From contig JAJEAU010000007.1 in assembly GCA_022824185.1 (NCBI GenBank), positions 1 to 64,000 of the forward strand: a stretch of DNA of 64,000 nucleotides, in the 5' to 3' direction. The notes under the pieces were generated by a model, which made no database searches, was not told where the DNA came from, and saw nothing but the letters and a program-made list of their open reading frames with translations. Source of the stretch: Dehalococcoidia bacterium. Lineage in GTDB: Bacteria > Chloroflexota > Dehalococcoidia > Lucifugimonadales > Lucifugimonadaceae. Positions 43,095-52,096 of the stretch are shown here, one piece after another. Made by a program: the position numbers and the translations under genes. The first letter of the stretch is position 1. Each line of letters starts with the position of its first letter.

Positions 43095-45311
43095 ATGTCC
43101 CGAAACAAGATATTCAGGTTAGCGATCGTACCGATCGCGGCCGCTGTGTCCGCCGTCGTGCTATTCGCTTGCGCTGGGGAGACTGTCATTCAGACAGTCG
43201 AAGTCCCTGTCGAACGTCAAGTCGAAGTGCGCGTCGTGGAGACTGTGGTCGTTGAACGCGAAGTAGAGGTCGCTGGAGAAACTGTCGTTCAGACGGTCGT
43301 CGTCGAACGCGAGGTTGAGGTCCCGGTAACCGAAATCCAGACAGTCGTCGTTGAGAAAGAAGTCCAGGTGGCTGGCGAGACAGTCGTTCAGACGGTCGTG
43401 GTCGAGCGGGAAGTCCAAGTGGCTGGCGAGACAGTCGTACAGACGGTCGTGATCGAGCGCGAGGTTGAGGTTGAAGTCGAGGTAGAAAAGATCGTCGAGA
43501 AGGAAGTAGAGGTCGTCAAAGAGGTTGAGAAGGAAGTCGAGAAAGTCGTAGTCGCGACCTCGACACCTGCACCCGAGACGTTCTACGGACTTCCAATTCC
43601 GGTCGCTGCGCCTTCCATCAGCGAGCCTCCAGCTCCTGTGACTGACGCCGACACGGTAGTGATCCGCACCGGACTTGAGCTGCGTGGAAGCGGTATCCCG
43701 GGTGACCCGACTGGTGGAATGTTCACCGGTTCGAGCGTGACAGAGAAGTTCTTCATGACGGATGCCGGCGGTAACGCGGTCATGCAGGTGATCGACGACT
43801 GGGACTTGGTCGACGATGATGTAGCACTTGGTGGTCAAGCCCTAATCTTCACGCTCAAGGAGAACGTCCCGTTCCACAACCAGTGGGGCGAATTCGGCAA
43901 CTTGAGCGCCGACGACGTTGTTTGGTCCTACAACAAGGGCAACCCGGGTTACAACCCCGAGTCTGCTACCGACGGCGGTTCAAACTGGGTGGCGTTCATC
44001 GGCAACCAGCCGCTGACGAAGATCGACGATCAGAAAGTGCGCGTCCCGTTGAACCAGTTCGATGTTCGCTGGGACACGTTCATATTCGGTCAGTCAGGAC
44101 TGGGTCTGAGCATCACGAGCAAGAACGCCTTTGACACCATGGGCGAGGACTGGGTCCGCGACCACGTCGTTGGCACGGGTCCGTACATGGTTGAGGAGTA
44201 TGCGTACGACGCAACTTTGCGGTTGAAGGCGGTCGATAACCACCACCGCAAGACGCCCTCAGTTCCGACGATCATCTATGAGCCGATCGTTGAGGATGCC
44301 GTTGCCGAGGCCGGTCTCCGTACAGGCAGCTTGGACATCGCCGCAGTCGACCTCCGCAACTATCCCACGCTTACGCAGGAAGGGTTCGAGATTATCGGTG
44401 CTGGAGCCGGATCGTTCCACTCGATCTCGTTCTCGGGCAACTACTGGCAGAACTCAATCTATACGCCGGATCCTGATGACGAAGAGACGCCGATCGTACT
44501 GCACGCTACGGTTCAACACCACATTCCGTGGATTGGCGACCCACGCCGTGACGACTTCGGCAACCCACCCGAAGGTTTCACGAGCATGACTCGTGCTGCT
44601 CACGTGCGGCAAGCCTTGTCGTTCGCAATCGACCGCGCACTCATAGCCGAAGTCCTGTTCTCGAACGCTGCTTGGGTTAACTACGTATACGGACACGACA
44701 TCAACAACCCGAACTGGCAAGACAAGTGGAATGTCGAGTACAACCTGGAACTTGCTGGGCAGATGTTGGACGAAGCTGGCTATCCCAAGAACTCCAACGG
44801 TATCCGTTTCGAGATGCCTTTCTTCATCCGAATAGGAAGAGGTGACGAAGAGATCGGCACCGCTGTGGTCGGAATGTGGCGAGAGCTGGGTATCGACATG
44901 CAGGACTGGAAAGCGCAGTACCAGACGTACCGCCCGAGTTTGATCGGACGAACTGCAACCGCGCCTTGGATCCATTCAGCCGGTGCGGAGTCACCTCAGG
45001 CTCCATGGGACTGGCCGGTGGTCAGCAACTCCGAGTGTTCAGGCGGTCGACCCGGTTTCAACATCGGCATCGAGATTCAAGAGCTCTGCGAATGGGGCAC
45101 GGCGATGAACCAAGAGCAGGATAAAGCGGCTCGCATCGAGATCCGTAACCAGATGGCCGACTTCCTCCACAAGTGGAACCCGGCGATCGGCACGGTCGCT
45201 CGACCCAACACCGCACTGGTCAACCCCAAGAAGATCGAATCTTGGGATATGCCGTTGTCGGTGCGTGAAGCGGCCCTGCACCACCCAGAGTTCATCATCA
45301 CCGTCAGGTAG
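43095..45311 (+). CDS. family 5 solute-binding lipoprotein with long Val/Glu stalk, importer 2
   Basis: A 738-residue lipoprotein. The signal peptide ends at C26 (VVLFAC). Residues about 28-155 are a Val/Glu stalk made of ETVVQTVVVEREVxVAG repeats, ending in an EKIVEKEVEVVKEVEKEVEK stretch. The SBP family 5 domain follows: LVDDDVALGGQALIFTLKENVPFHNQWG, SADDVVWSYNK, and HVRQALSFAIDRALIAEVLF in the second lobe. A strong GGAGGG ribosome site lies just upstream of ATG 43095. The two permeases follow after a hairpin. Codon use is C-rich, like binding protein 1. Confidence 0.93.
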   Translation: MSRNKIFRLAIVPIAAAVSAVVLFACAGETVIQTVEVPVERQVEVRVVETVVVEREVEVAGETVVQTVVVEREVEVPVTEIQTVVVEKEVQVAGETVVQTVVVEREVQVAGETVVQTVVIEREVEVEVEVEKIVEKEVEVVKEVEKEVEKVVVATSTPAPETFYGLPIPVAAPSISEPPAPVTDADTVVIRTGLELRGSGIPGDPTGGMFTGSSVTEKFFMTDAGGNAVMQVIDDWDLVDDDVALGGQALIFTLKENVPFHNQWGEFGNLSADDVVWSYNKGNPGYNPESATDGGSNWVAFIGNQPLTKIDDQKVRVPLNQFDVRWDTFIFGQSGLGLSITSKNAFDTMGEDWVRDHVVGTGPYMVEEYAYDATLRLKAVDNHHRKTPSVPTIIYEPIVEDAVAEAGLRTGSLDIAAVDLRNYPTLTQEGFEIIGAGAGSFHSISFSGNYWQNSIYTPDPDDEETPIVLHATVQHHIPWIGDPRRDDFGNPPEGFTSMTRAAHVRQALSFAIDRALIAEVLFSNAAWVNYVYGHDINNPNWQDKWNVEYNLELAGQMLDEAGYPKNSNGIRFEMPFFIRIGRGDEEIGTAVVGMWRELGIDMQDWKAQYQTYRPSLIGRTATAPWIHSAGAESPQAPWDWPVVSNSECSGGRPGFNIGIEIQELCEWGTAMNQEQDKAARIEIRNQMADFLHKWNPAIGTVARPNTALVNPKKIESWDMPLSVREAALHHPEFIITVR
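43260..43460 (+). repeat. 51-base tandem repeat in the stalk of binding protein 2
   Basis: Four consecutive 48-51 base units at 43260-43310, 43311-43358, 43359-43409 and 43410-43460. Units 3 and 4 differ at only a few bases and encode EVQVAGETVVQTVVVER with V or I. Such a near-identical tandem array can expand or contract by slippage in whole 17-residue steps without breaking the frame. Confidence 0.85.
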
Positions 45312-45354
45312 TCCTAAACTCGGGACTGATCTAACGGCGATGAGCCGATAGAAG

Positions 45355-45385
45355 CAGTGGCGCGACCCGGTTGGTCGCGCCACTG
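45355..45385 (+). terminator. intra-operon hairpin between binding protein 2 and its permeases
   Basis: Perfect 13-base stem CAGTGGCGCGACC/GGTCGCGCCACTG around CGGTT. There is no U-run, so it may act as an mRNA-stabilising or partial termination structure. It gives more binding protein than permease, as is common in importer operons. Confidence 0.75.
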
Positions 45386-45407
45386 CGGCTTGATCAAACT
45401 AAAACTG

Positions 45408-46361
45408 ATGCTTCGATTTCTCGCCAGACGAATCTCGACGATGTTGTTCTCCCTGTTAGGAGCGACCATCGTCGTATTTGGGCTGGCACATGCGAAAGAC
45501 GATCCCATCAACGTCTTCATCCGCGCCGAGGGATATGCCATCGGACCCGAGCAGATAGCGGCGTTGCGCGAGAAATGGGGTCTGGATAAGCCGATTGTGC
45601 TTCAGTACGCTACGTGGCTGGGGAACATCCTTCGGGCAGATCTCGGCCGTAGCGTCGGCACTAATCGCAAGGTCACGGAAATCCTGAGGGAACGCTGGCC
45701 TGCGACGATGCAGCTGGCGATAGGAGCGTGGATCGTCGGGACATTTGTCGGCATCCCGCTGGGCATCCTTTCGGCGATGCGGCGGGCGTCGATCTTGGAC
45801 TATTTCCTCAGAGCGTTTGCCCTGTCCGGGCAATCCGTGCCCGCATTTTGGGTCGGCATCGTTGGCATCTGGGTATTTGCCGTTTATCTGGGATGGTTGC
45901 CCGTTCCGACCTTCTATGGGCGGACAGACGCCAGTTTCTGGGGGCAGTTCCAGTACTTCGTGCTTCCGGTGCTAGTTCTCGCTTGGGGGCCTATCGCCGG
46001 ATACTTGCGGATCACGCGTTCGGCGATGCTGGAAGTTCTCGATTCCGAATACGTAAAGTTGGCGCGCGCCAAGGGCTTGGGATACACGCAAGTAGTCGCT
46101 AAACATGCGTTTCGCAATGCACTTATCCAACCATTGACGGTGTCCGCGTTGCTCCTCGCTGGCTTCATGGATGGAGCGGTTCTAGTAGAGAACGTGTTCG
46201 TTTGGCCGGGAGTTGGCCAGATTGCGGTGGCGGCGGTTAACGACAACGATTTCACTCTATTGACTGGCATCGTGCTGTTGTTCACGATCCTTTATTTGGC
46301 GATGAGTTTCGTTTCCGATCTTCTTTACGTAGTGATCGATCCAAGGATCAGGCTTGACTGA
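45408..46361 (+). CDS. peptide-type ABC importer permease (DppB-like), importer 2
   Basis: A 317-residue six-span permease. Seen: LARRISTMLFSLLGATIVVFGLAH, LREKWGLDKPIVLQYATWLGNILRADLGRSV, and the EAA-like loop VKLARAKGLGYTQVVAKHAFRNALIQP. The ending is LYVVIDPRIRLD. ATG 45408 fits the family N-terminus; upstream frame crosses the hairpin. The stop overlaps the ATG of the next gene (TGATG). Confidence 0.92.
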   Translation: MLRFLARRISTMLFSLLGATIVVFGLAHAKDDPINVFIRAEGYAIGPEQIAALREKWGLDKPIVLQYATWLGNILRADLGRSVGTNRKVTEILRERWPATMQLAIGAWIVGTFVGIPLGILSAMRRASILDYFLRAFALSGQSVPAFWVGIVGIWVFAVYLGWLPVPTFYGRTDASFWGQFQYFVLPVLVLAWGPIAGYLRITRSAMLEVLDSEYVKLARAKGLGYTQVVAKHAFRNALIQPLTVSALLLAGFMDGAVLVENVFVWPGVGQIAVAAVNDNDFTLLTGIVLLFTILYLAMSFVSDLLYVVIDPRIRLD

Positions 46362-47293
46362 TGGCAACCGTAGATACAACCCAAGAGCGTTCGATGTCTT
46401 CAGTCGAGATCGTTGTTCGGTCGCCATTGATCGCGTGGGATTTCATGAGGCGATGGCCGGTGATTCCGGGTGTCGTGATCGTTGTATTCGGGTTGGCCAC
46501 GATCTTTACAACGCAGTTTGCGACGGAAGATCCGAACAGGCAGAATCTGCGCGGGAGTTTTGCGCCGCCGTTTTGGTACGACGAGTATTACGAAAACAAC
46601 GAGCGCCTCGACACCCGGTATGTACTTGGCGCCGACCAGCATGGACGGGACATTTACTCCAGGTTGGTCCACGGGACACGGGTCTCAGTCACCGTTGCGT
46701 TCGCGGCCGCGGCGATCGGGATGACGCTCGGGCTCTGGGCGGGAATCTCATCGGGTTGGTTCGCCGGGTGGTTTGACGAGATTATGACTCGATTCGTCGA
46801 CATTTGGAACGGGCTACCGTTTCTTTTGGTGGCGTTGGTTGTGTCGATAACGATCGGCACGGGGTTGTTGGTGCTGATCGGGTTGCTGGTTATGGCAACG
46901 TGGGTTGGACTCGTCAGGAATATTCGTGCGGAGGTTCTCACTCTCAAGACACGCGACTATGTTGCCGCTTCACGCGTCGCTGGGGGCGGCGATTTCCGGA
47001 TCATGTATCGGCATATTCTGCCAGGTGTGATCAATTTGTTGATGGTGTTGGCGAGTCTGCGAATTGGAGGATTGATCTTGACGGAGGCATCGCTGAGCTA
47101 CCTTGGTATCGGTGTGCCGTCCCGTTTCCCGTCGTGGGGGAACATGATCAGCGACGGGCGAGAGTTTTTGGATACGGCATGGTGGGTGTCGATTTTCCCG
47201 GGATTCTGCATCTTTCTCGTCGTGATGTCGTTTAACTTCATAGGAGACTGGGTTAGGGACAGGACTGATCCTCGGTTGCGGCAAATCAGATAA
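46361..47293 (+). CDS. peptide-type ABC importer permease (DppC-like), importer 2
   Basis: A 310-residue permease: one helix at about 27-47, GADQHGRDIYSRLVHGTRVSV, then five spans with the coupling loop RDYVAASRVAGGGDFRIMYRHILPGVIN. The C-terminus is NFIGDWVRDRTDPRLRQ. It pairs with the preceding DppB-like subunit. No ATPase gene follows; the next gene is an amidohydrolase. Confidence 0.92.
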   Translation: MATVDTTQERSMSSVEIVVRSPLIAWDFMRRWPVIPGVVIVVFGLATIFTTQFATEDPNRQNLRGSFAPPFWYDEYYENNERLDTRYVLGADQHGRDIYSRLVHGTRVSVTVAFAAAAIGMTLGLWAGISSGWFAGWFDEIMTRFVDIWNGLPFLLVALVVSITIGTGLLVLIGLLVMATWVGLVRNIRAEVLTLKTRDYVAASRVAGGGDFRIMYRHILPGVINLLMVLASLRIGGLILTEASLSYLGIGVPSRFPSWGNMISDGREFLDTAWWVSIFPGFCIFLVVMSFNFIGDWVRDRTDPRLRQIR

Positions 47294-47326
47294 GGCAGTA
47301 CAACTGCCAACGAAAGGCCTTCGACG

Positions 47327-48496
47327 ATGTATGACCTACTGATCAAGGGCGGGCATGTAATTGATCCGAAGAATGGGATCGACGAGAAGCGGGATGTTGG
47401 GATATCGGGTTCTTCGATTGCGGCGGTTCTGGCGGATATTCCTGAAGCTGAGGGACGGAAGGTTGTTGATGCGTCGGACTGCTATGTGACGCCGGGCTTG
47501 ATCGATCTCCATGCGCATTGCTTTCTCTACAGCGGTGCGATGTTTCCCGATGAGTTGTGCTTTCCGTATGGGGTGACGACGATGGTCGATTGCGGTGGAT
47601 CGGGTTGGAGGACGTTTGACCATTTCAACGAGACTGTTATCCAGAAGGCAGGGCCGAGGGTCTTTGCGCTTCTGAATATCGTCGGGCATGGGATGTGCGG
47701 GGATGGTGAGCAGGATGTTGAAGACATGGACGTGGAGCTTACGGCGGCGAAAATCCGGCAACGGTCGGATGTGATCGTTGGAGTCAAGGTTGCGCATTAC
47801 CAAGGTGTTGGCTGGGAATCGATTGATCGCGGCGTAGCGGCGGCGGCAGAGTCGGGGACGTTTTGCTTGGTGGATCAGAACGGGAGGGCGTCCCGTCCGT
47901 TTGGCGAGATGATGTTGGAGCACATGAATCCGGGTGATGGCGTTACCCATTGCTACGGGTATGGGAAGCCGATGATTGGTAATGACGGGAAGGTGAAACC
48001 GCACTACTGGGAGGCTCGTGACAAGGGCATCATCATGGATGTCGGGCACGGGAACAATAGTTTCTCGTTCTCAATGGCAGTACCGGCGATTGAACAGGGA
48101 TTTCCACCGGACACGATCTCGACGGATTTGCATCGGTTGAGTCTGCATACTTCGCGTGCCACGCAGACTGAGGTGATGAGCAAGTTCTTGGCGATAGGGA
48201 TGTCGATGTATGACATCGTCGAGAAGTCGACCTGGGCTCCCGCGCAACAGATCGGTCACCCTGAACTAGGTACCCTTACGCCGGGTGCGACAGCAGACGT
48301 GACGGTGCTCGAATACGTCGAGCGGCCCTGCGGATTAAGCGACAGCGGTCCGACTGGTTATCGGATCATGCCAGCGCCAGGGCGGTTGATCAATCAAGTG
48401 ACGATCAAAGGCGGAGCGATCCGCTTCGACTACGACGGACGGTCAAAGGACGACTGGACGGAGACGCCGAATACGGATTTGAATTTGCCGGGTTAG
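47327..48496 (+). CDS. metal-dependent amidohydrolase
   Basis: A 389-residue amidohydrolase-superfamily enzyme of the dihydroorotase-like/deacetylase type. The first strand has GLIDLHAHC with H62 and H64. Lys in VGVKVAHYQG (about 154) may carry the carboxylate bridging two metals, VGHGNNSFSF supplies a His, and STDLHRL the catalytic Asp. It lies 33 bases after the importer-2 permeases, so it may hydrolyse the imported compound. Confidence 0.9.
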   Translation: MYDLLIKGGHVIDPKNGIDEKRDVGISGSSIAAVLADIPEAEGRKVVDASDCYVTPGLIDLHAHCFLYSGAMFPDELCFPYGVTTMVDCGGSGWRTFDHFNETVIQKAGPRVFALLNIVGHGMCGDGEQDVEDMDVELTAAKIRQRSDVIVGVKVAHYQGVGWESIDRGVAAAAESGTFCLVDQNGRASRPFGEMMLEHMNPGDGVTHCYGYGKPMIGNDGKVKPHYWEARDKGIIMDVGHGNNSFSFSMAVPAIEQGFPPDTISTDLHRLSLHTSRATQTEVMSKFLAIGMSMYDIVEKSTWAPAQQIGHPELGTLTPGATADVTVLEYVERPCGLSDSGPTGYRIMPAPGRLINQVTIKGGAIRFDYDGRSKDDWTETPNTDLNLPG

Positions 48497-48826
48497 CTAT
48501 CGGGACGGATCGCTCGCATAGGGGACAATGGCGTCGAGGCGTTCGGTCAATTTGTCCTCCGCCCGTTCACGATCGTGCTGAGACTGCAGATTCATCCAGA
48601 ATTCGGCCGAATTGCCAAAATCACGAGCTAGCAACAGAGCGGTTTCGGCGGTGATTGAACGATCTCCGTTGACGATTGAGTGAATGCGCGTTGCATCCAC
48701 ACCGATGGATTTGGCTAAGCGGTAATGCGTGATGCCCATCGGTTTTAGAAACTCTACATCGAGGATCTCGCCGGGGTGGATTGGTAGGAGTCTTTCGAGC
48801 GTGTTATTTTGAATGTCGGTTGGCAT
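48497..48826 (-). CDS. HigA-family XRE antitoxin, orphan
   Basis: A 109-residue protein with the HigA layout: IHPGEILDVEFLKPMGITHYRLAKSIGVD, then an HTH (ATRIHSIVNGDRSITAETALLLARDFG) and NSAEFWMNLQSQHDRERAE. The normal partner HigB should lie just upstream on minus. Only about 17 open codons exist there before the aldo/keto reductase region begins, so the toxin is missing. Conserved-looking sequence suggests it still acts, perhaps as a repressor. Confidence 0.88.
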   Translation of the reverse strand: MPTDIQNNTLERLLPIHPGEILDVEFLKPMGITHYRLAKSIGVDATRIHSIVNGDRSITAETALLLARDFGNSAEFWMNLQSQHDRERAEDKLTERLDAIVPYASDPSR

Positions 48827-48924
48827 GCTATGAACATCCGAGTTGGTTTCAAAGCTGACAAGAGACTCGCTCGTATTCGCGGGTCAACGTCTCAATCATA
48901 GAACTGCGAAGGGAAAGCAGCTTA

Positions 48925-49944
48925 GTGCGTTATCGACATCTTGGAAATTCGGGGTTGGAGGTTTCGGAGACGGGTTTGGGGGCGAACAGTTTTGGGGAGC
49001 CTGGCCGGAGGGATTTTGGCGAGTCTAAGGCGATAATCCATGCGGCGATCGATCATGGCATCAACTTTGTCGACACGTCGAATGTTTACGCGCAGGGGCT
49101 TTCGGAGGAATACATTGGGCGTGCTTTGGAGGGGCGACGGCATGAGATTTTGATCGGGACGAAATTTGGGTCGATGCGGAGTTATGGCCCGAATCTGTTT
49201 GGAGGTGGTCGGAAGTTTGTGATGGATTCGATCGAGGGGAGTTTGAAGCGGTTACGTACCGACTACATCGATCTGTACATGATCCATCGACCGGATCCGC
49301 GATTGCCCATCGGGGAGACTTTCCGGGCGATGGATGACATCGTCAGGCAAGGAAAGGCACTATACGTCGGAGTATGCAATTTCGAGGCCTGGCGCATGGT
49401 GGATGCGGTCTGGACTTGCAAGCATGAGGGAATGAGTCCGATAGTGTCGTCGCAGTTCGAGTATTCGATGTTGTTCAGGAACAGCGAGGCGGAGATGCTG
49501 CCGGCTTGTCGAACGCATGGCGTCGGAGTGATGCCCTACTTGCCGTTGGCGGCGGGATTTCTGACTGGGAAGGTCGATGTGAGTGGTCAAGCCCCGGCAG
49601 GGACCCGTTTGGCCTTGGACGCTGGTCAGTCTGGTCGTTGGATCACTGACGGGAATCTAGGTGTTATCGGAAAGTTAAAGGAGTGGGCCGCGGAACGAGG
49701 AAAGACGCTCGTGGATCTGGCTTTCGCTTGGTTGCTTGCAGATCCCATCGTGGCGACCGTGATAGCGGGTGCTAGTTCGCCGCAACAAATCGCACAGAAT
49801 TCACGCGCCTCTTCTTGGCAATTGAGTTCGAGTGAACGCGCTGAGGTTACCGATATCTTGGGCGAGCAAGCGCTAGATGCTACTCGGACGTACTACTCTG
49901 TTGCGGGTTACTTCAACGAACAGGTCGAAGTCGTAAAGGACTAG
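48925..49944 (+). CDS. aldo/keto reductase
   Basis: A 339-residue TIM-barrel NADPH-dependent oxidoreductase. The catalytic tetrad is complete: D50 (FVDTSNVY), Y55, K80 (IGTKFG) and H121 (MIHRPDP). C-terminal cofactor-binding pattern: VATVIAGASSPQQIAQN. The length and the GLSEEYIGRAL segment fit the AKR subfamily of YghZ/Tas-like enzymes. Start is GTG 48925 with the standard MRYRHLGNSGLEVS N-terminus. Confidence 0.93.
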   Translation: MRYRHLGNSGLEVSETGLGANSFGEPGRRDFGESKAIIHAAIDHGINFVDTSNVYAQGLSEEYIGRALEGRRHEILIGTKFGSMRSYGPNLFGGGRKFVMDSIEGSLKRLRTDYIDLYMIHRPDPRLPIGETFRAMDDIVRQGKALYVGVCNFEAWRMVDAVWTCKHEGMSPIVSSQFEYSMLFRNSEAEMLPACRTHGVGVMPYLPLAAGFLTGKVDVSGQAPAGTRLALDAGQSGRWITDGNLGVIGKLKEWAAERGKTLVDLAFAWLLADPIVATVIAGASSPQQIAQNSRASSWQLSSSERAEVTDILGEQALDATRTYYSVAGYFNEQVEVVKD

Positions 49945-49960
49945 GACTTCGGACGGGCAG

Positions 49961-50866
49961 TTATCCGGTGAAGACAGGTTGTGTCCAAGCACGAGTGCCG
50001 CCGGAGGAGCGGACAGTTGCGCGGATGTAGCCTTCATCGCCGCTAATCTCGTAGTTGGCGCAAAGACCTTCGATTTCCGACAGTACTTCGCCGTTTTGTC
50101 CGGAGAATGTGGTCACGAAGATCATGGAGCGGTTGGGCTCGATTTCGAGGTCGATGGTGTGTTCGTCGATGGAGAGATTGGTCAAGTTGACGCCGTTAGA
50201 TGAGTAGAAATTGCCGTTTGCCAAGCCATCTACGATGACATCGGTGGTAAGTTCCGGTGCGTTGACGACTACCCATCCCCTGCCAGGGTTGGAGGCGTCA
50301 GGTGTGTAGTCGTGGTAATTGTGGGAGTCGTCGGTTGCGGTGCCGAAAATGACGCGACCGGCGGAGAGGACGAGGTCCCACATCTCTTCAACGCTGGGCT
50401 TGCCAGGTGCGCCGTATCCATTCATCGCGGGATGAGCGTTGTGGATCTCCATGAGGCTCGCTCCCTCGACTTGCGAGATATGCTCGTGGTTGAACGCCCA
50501 TTCGTAGTTGGGATGGTTCAACTGGGCGATGCCGCCAGCGTTGATGATTGCGTTGACGTTGGCTTGCAGAGTCGCGACGATATGGTCGAGGTTCGTTGGT
50601 TCGACTACGTGGCGGATGCCGATGGCGTTGAGGTGTAGCGGTACAGTTCCGTTGAATATGCGGGAAGATACCTCTTCGCCAGGGATCATCAAAGGGCCAT
50701 CCTCGACTTCGTGTTCGAGGATGGTTCGATGGTTGTGGTCGCTGAGGACTAAGAAGTCGTAGCCGTGATCACGATACCAACGGGTTACGAAATCTGGATC
50801 GGCGTCGCCATCAGATTCGGTGGTGTGGGTGTGGATGTTGCCTTTGAACCAGCGTTTCCCGGACAT
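49961..50866 (-). CDS. PHP-domain metal-dependent hydrolase
   Basis: A 301-residue polymerase-and-histidinol-phosphatase (PHP) domain protein. Metal residues: H12 and H14 (NIHTHTTESD), D19, D43 and H44 (LSDHNH), E64 (IPGEEVSS), then LNHPNYEW and GTATDDSHN. It should be a phosphoesterase, probably on a small molecule. I chose ATG 50864-50866 (MSGKRWFKGN), 15 bases after the enolase-superfamily gene stop; the two are likely co-transcribed. Confidence 0.88.
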   Translation of the reverse strand: MSGKRWFKGNIHTHTTESDGDADPDFVTRWYRDHGYDFLVLSDHNHRTILEHEVEDGPLMIPGEEVSSRIFNGTVPLHLNAIGIRHVVEPTNLDHIVATLQANVNAIINAGGIAQLNHPNYEWAFNHEHISQVEGASLMEIHNAHPAMNGYGAPGKPSVEEMWDLVLSAGRVIFGTATDDSHNYHDYTPDASNPGRGWVVVNAPELTTDVIVDGLANGNFYSSNGVNLTNLSIDEHTIDLEIEPNRSMIFVTTFSGQNGEVLSEIEGLCANYEISGDEGYIRATVRSSGGTRAWTQPVFTG

Positions 50867-50880
50867 GATCGAGGGGGTCC

Positions 50881-52047
50881 CTAATCGTAAACCGTGGTCC
50901 CGACGGTGTGTTTCTTGATGAAGTCCCAATCATGGGTGACACCCATCCCGGGACCTTCCGGAACCTGCACTTCGCCGTTCTCATCGATGGCATCCAACAT
51001 ATCGCTGTAGCCGTCGAGGTAAACAGGCGGATACGAAGGATCTAGTTTGGGGTGAACCAAGCCAAGTTCGTAGTAGTTGGAGTTACGCATCGCCGCCATA
51101 GTTTGCCGACGACTTGGGCCGGGGCTGTGCGGCTCCACGTCTAGACCAAAACCCTCGGCGGCGTGAGCAATCTTCATGATCCCCGTAATCCCGCCGTCGT
51201 AGTCGTGATCGATCCTCACAAAGTCAGTGCCATCAGCGACGATGAAATCGACGTGTTTCTCCAATCCTCGTACGTGCTCGAGTTGCAGCAACGGAACCCG
51301 GATCAACTCTCTCAACTTTCGGTGAGCGAATGCCGACTCCCCGCCGTCTTTGAACACGTCTTCCCACCAGTAATAGCCATAAGCTTCGCAGGCTCGACCG
51401 ATCTTCAGGGCGTCACCGAATGTCTGGATGGCGCAGAACGGATCCAACATGAGGTCCATCTTGTCGCCCACTCTTTCGCCGACCACTTCAACCAACTTCA
51501 CGTGCTTTTCGATCGGTGCTTCCTGCCAAGGGTGAATCTTGAATGCTCTGTAACCCATCTCGTGGCACTGTTCCGCGAAGTCCGCATAAGCTTCAGGGCT
51601 GTTTAGGCCACCGGGATAGTCGTCACCGATGTAAGTCGACGCATATGCCGGAAACGATTTACGATGCTCACCCAATAGACGGTAAATCGGTTGATCCAGC
51701 AGCTTGCCAGCGAGGTCCCACAGGGCCATGTCAACTTGCGACATCCCCATGCGGGCATGTTGGCGGGTGGCCTGTTTCGCATCGTTGTAGATTCGCTCTC
51801 GTGCGAACGCGCTCTCGCCGATAACTGCGTTTGCGAAAAGACCGATCGCCGAGTGTTCGGTGGCCGAGCCGCCCACGTATTCGCCAGTCACGCCGGCATC
51901 CGTGTGGATCACCACGATGCGAGCCGTCTGCCTCAGTTTCGTCCCGGGAGCATATCCGGGCAACACGATCCTACCGGATCCCTCCATGTTGTCGACGTAG
52001 TACTCGAACTCGATGACTTCCATCTTGGTGATTTTGGGGTCGGGCAT
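50881..52047 (-). CDS. enolase-superfamily enzyme with a KxH motif
   Basis: A 388-residue mandelate-racemase/muconate-lactonizing type protein. K170 and H172 (FKIHPWQ) replace the usual KxK. Metal-ligand candidates are D202 (LMLDPF), E229 (WWEDVF) and E257 (LEHVRG); D280 and H307 (EPHSPG) form the second base. Substitution of the second Lys by His suggests a one-sided reaction, such as syn- or anti-dehydration of an acid sugar. It is followed by the PHP gene. Confidence 0.87.
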   Translation of the reverse strand: MPDPKITKMEVIEFEYYVDNMEGSGRIVLPGYAPGTKLRQTARIVVIHTDAGVTGEYVGGSATEHSAIGLFANAVIGESAFARERIYNDAKQATRQHARMGMSQVDMALWDLAGKLLDQPIYRLLGEHRKSFPAYASTYIGDDYPGGLNSPEAYADFAEQCHEMGYRAFKIHPWQEAPIEKHVKLVEVVGERVGDKMDLMLDPFCAIQTFGDALKIGRACEAYGYYWWEDVFKDGGESAFAHRKLRELIRVPLLQLEHVRGLEKHVDFIVADGTDFVRIDHDYDGGITGIMKIAHAAEGFGLDVEPHSPGPSRRQTMAAMRNSNYYELGLVHPKLDPSYPPVYLDGYSDMLDAIDENGEVQVPEGPGMGVTHDWDFIKKHTVGTTVYD

Positions 52048-52096
52048 GAGGGAGTCCTTTTGCTGGTTTCTTGCCTACATGGAACAGGCGGTTGGG

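Noticed and set aside
43185-43560. Regular repeats that could suggest a CRISPR array
   Set aside because: Units are contiguous, in frame and encode the Val/Glu stalk; there are no unique spacers.
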